In this document: positions 1 through 11,211 of the stretch, in pieces | Layout: each line of letters starts with the position of its first letter | Numbering within the stretch: position 1 is the stretch's first letter | From: Corallium rubrum | Lineage: Eukaryota; Cnidaria; Anthozoa; Scleralcyonacea; Coralliidae | NCBI GenBank assembly: GCA_964035015.1 | Contig: OZ035999.1 | Location: 4,842,627 to 4,906,626 of the forward strand | Reading direction: 5' to 3' | Length of the DNA stretch: 64,000 nucleotides | The notes under the pieces: generated by a model | What the model saw: the letters and a program-made list of their open reading frames with translations, nothing else | Told to the model about the DNA's origin: nothing | The model's database searches: none | Program-made: the position numbers and the translations under genes

Positions 1-2660
1 CATGAAATAACCTGACCAGTCACTTTATAGAAACACTTATAACACTTATAAATTCGAATTACTTAATAATAAGATATAACGACAAGACTATACGCAGATC
101 ATACAAGCATAAACTACCGGACACCAAAATCGATGAGATTTCTTGGTTCAAAATGTGTGTTGACCTGCTTCGTATGAAATTGTTTATTCCTTGATTGCAC
201 TTAACGTTTGTTTTCATAAGGTTTTCTATTTGTTTTGAAACATTAACAACAACAGTATTGAAAGATTATAGCAGGGGGTATGCAAATGATGTTGCACATA
301 ACAAGTCCACATGGCTTTAAACTTGACAAAGGAAAAGTTTTATAAATATAACAAGAATGTAGCTCCTTGCCTTTCTTTAAATGAATGGTTTTAGAAAATT
401 TTTGAAAAAGTTGTTTTACAATAGTTCGTTAAGAGTACGTATAACAAAAATCAGAAATAATTGTATTCAGAATGAGTGAATAACAACTTTATGTCTTCAA
501 AGCAGACAAAAAGGCACTGATCTGCGGATTTTAAATTTCTATATAAAAAATCGACTTAAAACAAAAGCTGAACGGTGATTAATCATCACTTCGAATACGT
601 TTGTCTTATTAATTCTTTAACGCCTTCATACGCTCCGAAAGCATGCAACCGGAAAAATATCTTACCTAATTCCATTGCACGGTACGCTGAGCAGCAACGA
701 ACCGTGTCCTTTTGTCTGTAACCTGCTGTTCTGCAGTCCGGGCACATGTTTAATCCAGCCCTGTCTGGAACTATTCTAGCTTTTCAAAGCCAGAACTGGC
801 ATCATGTTAAGTTTATAGATATTACACGTATATGATGCCTAAATAAGCAATATTTTAGCCAACAAATGATATATTAATTTCTGGTGCGTTAATTCGTATT
901 GTCCAAACAACTGAAAATCCAAAGACTTCATTTGAAACTATTAATTATACCTATATCACTATAAAGAGATTTATGTTCATGAAAACTATGTTTACATTTT
1001 TGACCACAATAATATTCTTTCAAAAACTATCCATTATTGTCCACGATAACCTGCGATATCCCTCGCATTGACAGACACTTTTTTTTTGTTATGATAATCA
1101 GTCAAAACAGGTGGCACATTTTGACTTGACAAACAGTATAATACGGTTGGGATAGCTCTCGCAAGAATGAAATAAAACTGGTCGATCTGTGCCCAACTTC
1201 TTGCCTATATCATTCACCGCCAAGTTTGTCCTCACAGAGTAAGAATACAAGACTTTTAAAAAATAAATAAACGGACGTGATACTTTCTTAGGACGATTAC
1301 ATGATCTCTGGCTGCATGAATACATTATGGGAAAATTGATTCAAAGACACGATACATTGAAAAATATCCAGAAAGACCAAAGCAATGGGGAAAACAACGA
1401 AAGACACTTTACCGAAACGGGTTCAAGAAGGAACTTATTTTCTTGGAATTGCTCAAGAAAGCGACGTCAAGCGATTTGCGAAACACGAGAAGAAATGATC
1501 ACACGAAATGGGGTTACACTGAAATGCTTTCGTAAACATCTGGTGGTGGAGAACTCGTCAAAAGAAGAATAAATGAAAGCATGGACGGTATACCGTTACC
1601 TGGAGTCATATTGAGTTATCAGGAAAACCAGAAGTTGCTCAAAGACCATATATTCAGTCGATAATTTGAATTTTAAAGAAAATTAATTATGTTTGAAAGT
1701 CAAAATATGAGCAAAACCATTTCAGTTGTTGTTTCGTTTTTGCTCACATGGTTTATTTTCGGTTTATGCTTTGTACAGAAGTAGGTGTTATTGGAAAGTT
1801 TCCAGCGAGACGTATACCATTTTACATGACTTTTAGGTTTAAAACTTTTCAAACACGGTAAAGATATGATACTGATAATAAACGTGTGAGTTGTTGTGTA
1901 TTTTGGGTTTAAGGGGTTTGTATGCGCGTAAAGCTTCGAATATACACAACCAAATATTTCTTGACAAGTTCTATTTGCTCGTGTGTACGACACGAATTAA
2001 CAAGTTTTTCGTTCACAAGTAGCCTCGTTCAAACCTGGTTATGCCAAGTTTTGAAGGGAAAAAAATCGTTCGTGTTTATGTAATATATTGAACAATGGAC
2101 GTCATTGACATTGCGCACTCAGTTTCGAAATCCACTGCATGTCATTCGGTTTCATTCATATTGAAATTTGGATCAGTTTCAAACTTAGCCAGAGCCAGTC
2201 AGTGGCCGTGCCTACTGATTCGAATATAAAGCGCCGCTAACTCCTGACTCGTTACGCCGCCGCAATCGTCAGTTTTCACGGAATCCGTTATAAAAACTGC
2301 AGACAACCGCTTTTTAGTCTGTCAAGGAAAATTTGCCCATGCAGCCGTAAACATAAGCAAATAGAGCTTTGTCAGCGAAAATTCTCGACGGAAAATTTTG
2401 TTTATCGTAGGCATAAGCAATACCAGGGATTTTAATCAATGAAAATTGGTCGTCAGTCTGCGGGGCTTAGCGTTAACGAACTAGACCTGTCTCTTTTTAA
2501 GATATTGTTTATTTATTCAATATTGTCTATTAAGTATTATTATAATACTTGTTTTCATTTGGCTTGAGTTGAGTCTACAATATTGTGTGACAAAGATGTG
2601 GGAATCAATGAAAGTATAGTCTTTAAGATTATTAAAACCGCCTGACCTCAGTTATTACTT
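1..2660. other. Intergenic DNA without a supported gene
   Basis: AT-rich sequence with only short open frames. One frame at 1327-1572 is open for 81 codons and the two other forward frames are also partly open there, but no family is recognisable and there is no convincing splice context. No RNA gene or clear repeat was seen. Confidence 0.5.
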
Positions 2661-2874
2661 CCGGTCCTCACCCTACTGAACTCTAATTCTAACCGTAAAC
2701 CTATAACCAAAAAATCTCAATATCAGATCAGAGTTGCAATGCCCTGAAAAGTTAGTTTCGGGGCAAAACGACGTTTCATCATCGGCGAAGACGTCATCCT
2801 GTGGTCCTCTAACGCGCAGATTTGGCTCTGGGAACGAGAATGCCGCGCGCCTAGTAACCAATCAAATATGTTGC

Positions 2875-3225
2875 CAACAATCGTACATGTCCTCTCACTT
2901 GAGTATCATGATAATCATCATTTCTTCACACAGTCGAATATGATGCTTATCATGATACCCAAGTGAGATTCTGTCCCACATAAATTGCATATAACAAAAG
3001 AACCATTAGGGGTGTTGTGGTCGGGGTCTGAGAGGCGGGAGTTTTTTCCGGAGGGTTGTGGTTAGGGTTAGGTCCAACGGGGGGTTGTGGTTAGGGTTAG
3101 GTTAAGAGGTGGTTGAGTTTGGGTTTGGAATTCTTTTTTTAAAATGATGATTATTGTTAATTCAACGACATCTCACAAATGACGATAATCATCATTTCGA
3201 AATGAGAGGATATGCTGCAATACGA
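2875..3225. mobile_element. Palindromic MITE-like element with GGGTTAG-rich core
   Basis: The two ends are imperfect inverted copies, TCCTCTCA followed by an AT-rich ATGATAATCATCA-type tract on the left and its reverse complement on the right. The left end also holds a near-perfect hairpin at 2894-2967. The centre (3005-3115) is rich in TTGTGGTTAGGGTTAGG and closely resembles the centre of another element near 50,216-50,340, so both belong to one dispersed family. No coding capacity. Confidence 0.55.
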
Positions 3226-3277
3226 CAATGCTTATTATTTTGTTCCGAGTAGCCAATGTTGCTAGTATTGGTGAGTG

Positions 3278-3425
3278 TAACCCACTGACCTCTATAATAT
3301 AACTGGACTGCGGGGTCTCATTGCAAATGACTGACGGCGAGTGTCTGAAAAATGATGGCGTAAGCAGAGGTTATTTTTCTCATAGTAGCGACCACTGACC
3401 AAGATTGTTGGCACAGGTTCTGCCA
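3278..3425 (+). repeat. Dispersed repeat, copy 1 of an inverted pair
   Basis: About 140 bp, including ACTGGACTGCGGGGTCTC and GGTTATTTTTCTCAT, recurs in reverse complement at 5860-5985. The two copies could be ends of one roughly 2.7 kb element or independent insertions; the sequence between them shows no transposase. Confidence 0.6.
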
Positions 3426-5859
3426 ATAACCAATCAAATTTGTTTGATTATCCGCCATTTGCCCATTTCTTTAAAATGCTTCTTTCCAATGGATCGGTTC
3501 AATCTAATTATATTATTTATATATTTTAACTATAATATCTCATCTCATTCTCCGACTTCGACCTGCTTTGAAAGACAATAGCGATTTATCTACACAGTCA
3601 AGGGAACTGCAAATCCAAAGCTACTAATCAAAATAGTAAATGGCGACGGCGTGCTATATAAAAAGTCAAGACTGTTTTGTGCTTTGAGAGATACAATACG
3701 GTAAGTGGTTTATTCCAGCTTATTCCTTGTATGTGTATTATTCTTTAATAAAAAACGACTATTGACAAGTAGATCAGTTACTGTGTAGCCACGATAGGCA
3801 GTGATTTGGCCTTTCTGGTGAAGAGGTCGAACTCGAAGACGAAGCATCAGTATTTTGTTATCATGTTTTCATTTCCTTATACATTGAAAAATCAAACGAG
3901 TTGGCTGTTGATGTTTGTAAAAAAAATGTCAAATTTAATAATCAATGCCATGTCTACATGCCCGGGCTTTGGCACTCGGCCGTCCCCAAATCAAGTCCAA
4001 TCGCTAGTGATTTCCGATTTAATTTTCCTATTTTAGTTGATTTTTTCGTTTGGATTACCTAAGTCACAAAGCGCGTTTACCACCTAGCTTGTATGCTAAT
4101 GCAACTTACTGGTGAATTTTAAAGCCGAATTCAGAAATTCTAACATTTGGACTATCAAAATGTATTAAACCCAGGCTGAAAATACTATCTACCCACCAAC
4201 AAAAGCTATGCACCATCCTCTATTAGGTAAAGACCATTCAATTGTCTTGCATTGGTAAAATCTAAAATTATGGTCAACCACTATTGTTACATTTCATATC
4301 ACTTGATGAGCGTACATGATTGTTATTACATTTGATGGTATTGAGTCTGGACAAACCATTATAATTATATAGTACAGTATATATGTACTTTGTAGACTTA
4401 ATCATTGATAGCTAAACAGAATTAGCTTTGATAATTGTTTTCTGACCTTTTTCTATTGCAGCTTTGATGTATGAACTCTGGCCAAGTGATGCATGTGGAT
4501 CTTTGAGAACACTGGGAACAACACTTGACCAATGTGAAGCAATGTGATTGTTTGTTCCTGTATACAGGCATACAGTCATGTGCTCATCCAAGGCTTCAAA
4601 AATGTCTGATCCAATGCAAGTGGATAGTACAGTACTATGGTGGTTGCAATTGAATTGACAATTTCAGAACACTGGTAATTTTCCTGATGTTGTGTTCAGC
4701 ATTCGCATCAAGCACTTTTGTGTTTGGCACATTCGGTTTCATTATGTATTTTTCTTGGCAGAAGACTTGTACTGTTTTTGCCAGTCCTTGGTCTTGAAAT
4801 AATAATTTCAACTGTTTTAAGTGTTAATGTTTCAGATCCTAGGGCTTACAGTATGAATACTAATTGATATTGTGAAGTATTTGTTTGTCTTTATATTAAC
4901 GTTTGCCAAATATAGAGTGAATAATTTTATCTTTAATACCAATTTTGCTTGTAAAGTAAAGTAAAGTGCAATTAGCATTAACCAACAATAAAATGTGCAC
5001 TTACACAGAAAAGAAATCCCCTTTTCTTGCTTCAGCTGGTGGAGTGGTGGGATGCCTTGTTTGTGCAGTGTGCACCCAAAAGCAGGGGTGTAGGAATGGG
5101 GGGAATATGGGGCATGTGCCCCCCCCCCTGACTTTGTCATGAAGTGCCTTTTTTGCAACAGAAAAGTGTCCTTTTATGATAAAACATGTGTTTCAAGTGT
5201 CCTTTTGAAGTCCTACCCCTGAATAAAGTGCCCTGTTGAAGCTGTGCCCCTCCAAGATCAGCTTCCTATGCCACTGACCAAAAGCATGGCATTTTCCCTC
5301 TTCATGAAGACAGCTCGATAAAAAAATACTCAAAACAAACTGCAACAGATGTACTTTATGACCACAAAACTTTTCGCTATATTTTTTTAAGCCTTAATAT
5401 AAATACTTTTGAACACTCTGGATATCTGACTTCCTGTTTTGTGACCTTTTAATGTTTTGACATTTACAGTGGTTGAAAGTATGATTGTATTGAGGTAAGT
5501 GGACAATTGTTGCTTTTGTTACATGAGGGTTTTTTATCTATAATATATGTGCAGGAAGAAATGTATAATAGGTATTAAATAAGTGTTTATTAAATAAGTT
5601 TTTTTTAGAAAAAAACTAAACTGCAGATGCTATCAGCTTTACAATTGCATGCTTCGAAGGCACGATTTATATTACGGATTATAACTTTAAAACTCTATAG
5701 TTTATGTTTATACCGTTAACAAGTCCCAAAAGGTTGCTGAATCCTGGTTCCCTCGTTTGAAAACCATTAAAGAGCATGAAATGTTTAGTTTTTGCCGTGG
5801 TTTTTGGCAGTTTTGCAAGAGAAAAACAATTGCCGTCAAATAATAGTTGCCAACAGTCA
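3426..5859. other. Intergenic DNA between two inverted repeat copies
   Basis: No gene is supported. A C/G-run repeat at about 5085-5130 (a GGGGCATGTGCCCCCC core) resembles short repeats near 59,875, and the stretch 5095-5290 reads like degraded dispersed-repeat sequence. The rest is AT-rich and featureless. Confidence 0.4.
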
Positions 5860-5985
5860 AGTTATATATAGTGGTCAGCGGTCACTACAATGAGAAAAAT
5901 AACCTCTGCTCACGCCATCATTTTTCAGCCACTTTTTCGAGAGACCCCGCAGTCCAGTTAAATATATAGGTCAGTGGTGTAACCT
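5860..5985 (-). repeat. Dispersed repeat, copy 2 of an inverted pair
   Basis: Reverse-complement partner of 3278-3425. It ends about 135 bases upstream of the LDHD start codon, so it lies in or next to that promoter. Confidence 0.6.
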
Positions 5986-6120
5986 GAAGTACTAAATTTT
6001 CTAATGGAGTTTAGTGATACATCGGACACACAATGGGTTTTTGCATTTCAAAAATATCAATAACTTACGTTCTCTTGATCCATGTAATTAAGCTCGAGTG
6101 TATAGGCTGTAAGCTGTAGA

Positions 6121-9100
6121 ATGCTGAAGGTGGTGAAACATAGTCTGAGAAGTCTCCGTTGTTCCAAGATCCTTCATGGCAGGCGATGGTACTCCAGAAA
6201 GGTGGTGAGCATAATGTCTGGAAATTTAACATAAACATTTACCATTCAGTTCACTTGAAATACGATTGAAACACAACCCATGGTATCTAGGGTAGGGTTT
6301 TCCAACTTCATATCGATGATTGAAAAATCAATTTATATTAATTGGTGGTGGTATCAGAAAATTACTGTGTGACCAATCAATAATTAGGAAAATGTTATTG
6401 TTATGAGTGTGACCAAAGGCTAATAACTCACCAAAAACAACACTAAGGTTTGAGGATATTTTCATTATGGGTGTAATCAGCTGGTTTTGGGTTTGATGAA
6501 TCTATCTTTTAATACAATGTTTGTGACTATTCACCTTCATACAGGATGGTGATGTTGCCGAAACAATATTCAAGCCACTTTCTTCCATTGTTGGTCTTGA
6601 AAACATTTCAGTATCAAAGATCATGAGGGAACAACATGGCAAGGATGAATCACATCACACTATCTTGCCACCTGAGATGGTTGTCTGGCCTACCAGTTCA
6701 AAACAAGTTGCTGAAATTGCCACATTATGTAACAAACACAGGATTGCTATGGTACCATATGGAACTGGGACAGGACTGGAAGGTGGTGTTGGTGCAGTTA
6801 AGGTATACACACCTATATAATCAATATAGGATTATGAACTTGAGTGAAGTATTGAGTAAACCAGCCCATTACCACCTGACTGACCAAAAATATATTTTAC
6901 TTAAAATTGCCTAAGTTGACCTGGATCCCACCAATGACTGTTTGACCAAATCTGGGGTTCCAATCATTGACCTCTATGCAGGACTATATAGTCCAGTTAT
7001 AGAGGCCAATAGTTCCAGCACAATCTTCAGTCAGATGATTGGATACTGCATTATAAAATAACATGTACAGTATACTACGCAAGCCCTGACTGGTCAATTG
7101 CCATGTTTGGATCAGAGTATCCAAACACAGAAAATTCCCACCAAAATGATTTTTTGAGAATGTTGGACAGTATATATATCATGTTCACTTGTGATTATTT
7201 TATAAAAGAAATACCAAATGTTTTTTTGTGTTTGGAGACTCTTATCCAAACACTTGGGAAATTGTTTGACTTTCGAAAAGCTAAAAACTTTCCTACAGCT
7301 TGTGTTTTGTTACGCTTTTCTTGTCTCACAATTTCCCACATGTTTGGATCAGAGTATCCAAACACGGAAAACCATTTGGTATTTCTTTACTGCTAGTCCA
7401 ATTCATATAGTCATAATAAATCAATGCCCCAATGTTTCTTTAGGGAGGTGTATGCATTGACATGTCCAAGATGGACAAAGTAGTGGATGTAAATGCTAAA
7501 GATATGGATGTTACAGTAGAACCTGGAGTTACACGGAACTACCTCAACACATATCTACGTGATTCTGGTGTATGGTTTCCTGTTGGCAAGTATTGAAAAT
7601 TAATATTATGCATGGTCACCTATTGCAAATAAGAATTCACATTCTAATAGCAAATTGTACTGAACATACATGTCGAACTTTTTCTTAGATCCAGGTGCAG
7701 ATGCATCACTTTGTGGTATGGCTGCTACCAGTGCATCAGGAACCAATGCAGTAAGGTACAGTATTAATAAGCTATTTTATAATACTCCCAGATACTGTAC
7801 CATATCAGTACGTTTGTGAAAGTTGCTCCTCTAGGTGGTGGTGACTGCAATATTTGAATGCATGCTTCCACAGCAGTTCACAAACATGCAATAAATAATC
7901 CTTGCTTCAACCATTTACTTTATTTATTGCACCATTCTTAGATATGGAACAATGAAACATAACATTTTAAACCTTGAAGTGGTTTTGCCAGGTGGCAAGA
8001 TTATACATACTGCAGGTGAAGGTAGAAGAACAAGGTATTTTTTCCTTCCAATATATCTTGCAATACTGTAATGTAGAAAGAATAAACTAAAAAAAGAAAT
8101 ATATGACATTATCAAAAAGGAACCAAATAAAGTCATTCACTGATACTAAATGTTATAAATTTAAAAGCTAATTGTATGGGCTGAAACTCCATATGAATGA
8201 TACTAGGCAAGTATGGGGAAATTCCACTTTGTGCGTACCACAGATTGAAACACACAGCCCTTTTGGTGTCTGTCTTTCAACCTGTTTTATGAATATAATA
8301 GGCTTTTATTATTTCTTAGAAAGACCTCAGCAGGATACAACTTGACTAATCTCTTTGTTGGATCTGAAGGAACTCTGGGAATCATTACAAAAGCCACCCT
8401 CAAAGTTTATGGCATACCAGAAACTGTATGAACTCAGTCATTTGGCTGTAGAATACTATATACATTGTACCTGAAATATGCAATTTATAATGATAAGCAA
8501 TCACAATAGCCTCCTTCATAGATATTCTTAGAGTTGTATGCTTTTCTGACCCTATAAGAACATCTGGAAGAGGCAATTACAATAAACTTTATTTCACTCT
8601 GCAGGTTGTTTCTGCTGTATGTTCATTTGAAAATATCAGGTCTGCTGTAGATGCGGTTGTTGAAGTAATAGGATATGGCATACCTGTAGCCAGAATAGGT
8701 AAGTTAGATGAATACATAATTAATATATATATATGTAGTATACAAGTGTACATTTATACAAGTAACATCAACATTAAATTTGTACTGAGTATAATTATAA
8801 CGTAACTGGTACTACAGTACAGCAGTACTAAAATTCAAATACAGTATCAATTACAGCTATAATTATTCTCATGTTAAGAATTATTAGATGAACTAACCAT
8901 GGATGCTTGTAACAAATACTCCAGTTTGAATTATAAAGTTGCACCAACATTGTTTTTGGAGTTTCATGGTGGAAAAGAAGAAGTAAAAAGTCAAGCAAGT
9001 ATCACAGGTTTGTTGTACGTAAATTAATAAATTAAAACAAATTAACATGAAAAAATACAATTAAAAGTGACCATGTTTTAATTTATAGGTGATATTGTTC

Positions 9101-10591
9101 ATAGTAATGGTGGATCAGACTTCAACTGGTCAAAGGATCCTGCAGAGAGGAAGAAATTATGGAAAGCAAGACATGATGTGTACTATGCTTCTCTTCACTT
9201 GAGACCAGGATGTGTGGTAAAGTTAGCCCAGATATTTTCTTAGAATTACTGTTACAGTGTAATGCACAATTTAATACATGTTTTAATACATGTTAACACT
9301 TGACAATTGGAAATAGCTTCTCAAAGTACAAATGGGAATTCAAAACAGATTTAATTTTTCCTTTCATCTATGTAGTCACTTACCACAGATGTCTGTGTTC
9401 CCATTTCTAATTTACCAGAGGCAATTACAAAAACTAAAGAGGAGATTTCTAAGTTATCATTACTGGGTACAGTAAGTTAGTACATTTTAATGTAAAATCA
9501 ATTATCAAGAACTTTTTAGCATCCTCCTTAATTAACTAAATAATGGGCTTGTACATCAAGTAACAGATACTTTCAAATTGGTATTTGTTTCTATTTTAGC
9601 ACCATTAGTGGGACATGCTGGTGATGGGAATTTCCACCTTCTCATTCTCATTGACCCAAATGATAAGGAAGAAATGAAACGAGCGGATGAACTAGCTCAC
9701 AGAGTTGCAAGGTATATGCAGGTGGATTTTTTCATTATGAATTTATAATTGGGACTAACTCAGGCTGTATTATTTTTCATTAAACTTCTGAATTGAATTG
9801 AATTGAATTGAATAGAATAGAATAGAATAGTCATTAAAGTGCCTATCTCATGGTTGGGGACTTTGAATATTTGTAATCTTTAGATTGTTCTGAGAAAAAT
9901 TGTATATAATATATCTTGTCAGACGAAAATTTCATCTTCATGGGCTTTTTCACTGTTAAAGGTTCCGGAAGTGATGTCAAAGCAGGGATTTAGAAATAGG
10001 GTTTAATATACTGTACACATATTCCTGCTTTGACGTCAAAATGACATCACTTCCGGAACCTTTAACAGCGAAAAAGCCCATGAAGATGAAATTTTCGTCT
10101 GACAAGATGTATTACAATTTTTCTCAGAACAATCTAGATTACAAATATTCAAAGTCCCCAACCATGAGATAGGCACTTTAACAATTCATAACATTGGTTA
10201 TACAGAAAAATTGATACTATAAAGCACTTGAAATTGTTCTTTATTAAAACACCTCACCTCATTACCATATTAATAGATACCACAGATACCATATTAATGT
10301 TAAGAAAGCTTTCTTGTGCTTGATATTGGTATTGTCAACATTACTGCTGTCATTGAATGATATTCTTATAATATTCACACTACTAGCATGGTTGTTATAA
10401 TTTATATTCCTAGACATGCTCTGGCATTAGATGGAACATGCACTGGTGAGCATGGTATTGGATGTGGAAAAATGGATCTTTTAGAAGAAGAAATAGGAAC
10501 CACAGGAATAGAAGTGATGAAAAACATTAAAAGAACATTGGATCCACAGAATATTATGAATCCTGGAAAAATTTTACTTATTAATGAGTGA
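6121..10591 (+). CDS. LDHD: Mitochondrial D-lactate dehydrogenase (FAD, cytochrome c type), complete, 12 exons
   Basis: Oxidises D-lactate to pyruvate in mitochondria, passing electrons to cytochrome c. Exons by splice consensus and phase: 6121-6204, 6545-6802, 7444-7585, 7689-7755, 7942-8034, 8320-8425, 8605-8698, 8879-9007, 9089-9216, 9376-9466, 9600-9711, 10414-10591. These give 493 residues, close to the length of animal LDHD. Exon 1 encodes a basic, Arg/Ser/Leu-rich targeting peptide ([13 protein letters not shown]). Exon 2 carries the PCMH-type FAD-binding start, with PEMVVWP and [11 protein letters not shown]. Next come [14 protein letters not shown] and [13 protein letters not shown]. 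The C-terminal oxidase domain has [45 protein letters not shown] and [11 protein letters not shown]. Intron 3 (7586-7688) is GC-AG; the others are GT-AG. Intron 11 holds a TTAA-flanked MITE. Identification is firm; exon 1 rests on its transit-peptide character and phase. Confidence 0.94.
9791..9830. repeat. Short (TTGAA)n/(TAGAA)n pentanucleotide run
   Basis: Four TTGAA-type units run into TAGAA-type units just before the MITE in LDHD intron 11. The same pentanucleotide forms a longer array at 43,016-43,080. Confidence 0.85.
9838..10177. mobile_element. TTAA-flanked MITE in LDHD intron 11
   Basis: A 340-bp near-perfect palindrome with arms of roughly 150 bp and a short AT-rich centre. It begins AGTGCCTATCTCATGG and ends in the reverse complement. 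TTAA lies on both sides (9834-9837 and 10178-10181), the target duplication of piggyBac-type transposons. It has no coding capacity and is presumably mobilised in trans. Confidence 0.85.
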
Positions 10592-10657
10592 AACAATAGT
10601 ATGAGACTAGTATACAGTATATATTATATAAAGAAGACTATACAGACAGTAATATTA

Positions 10658-10663
10658 AATAAA
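10658..10663 (+). terminator. Candidate poly(A) signal of LDHD
   Basis: AATAAA 67 bases after the LDHD stop codon. It is the first canonical signal downstream and sits at a normal distance for a short 3' UTR. Confidence 0.5.
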
Positions 10664-11211
10664 TGGAAGTTTGGGAGAACATGAAATTGTAGGGGATGTA
10701 CTGTACTCAAACTTTACCACATTCCTCTAGAGTAATAGAGACAATGCATGCATTTTCAAAATGTTATTTTATAATACATATTACAAATACAATATACTGT
10801 AATATTATAATTATTTTTTGAGAGTGTTATTAATTCTGTATCAAAATATAGCATTTGAAGAACATTAATTCTTAAAACTGACAATTCTCCCTAAACTTCA
10901 AATACACATTTATGTACATAGATTATTATACATCTGTGTTAGTCCATAAAGGTCTTTGCAGCATAATTTGAAAGCTGAGTGCATTAATTGTACAAATTAC
11001 CCTGTTTATTGTGAATTATGGTACATGTACACTAAAAAGTTCTTTCATGACTTCTCAAGCTGCTTTGTTCATGTACAGTAACACTGAAATAAGTTTTGAA
11101 CTCAAATTATAACAACAAAGGGTTCAATACACTGTAACATTAAATAATATACTCATCATCATTAATGTACAAAATACAAAAAATATAGCTGGCAAAATAT
11201 TAAATTTACAA

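Noticed and set aside
1327-1680. Cluster of short open frames in all forward frames
   Set aside because: Frames change repeatedly and none shows a family signature; could be a worn pseudogene but cannot be supported.
3000-3115. TTAGGG-type internal telomeric repeat
   Set aside because: The GGTTAGGGTTAGG motifs are few, irregular and part of a MITE core that recurs at 50.2 kb, not a telomeric array.
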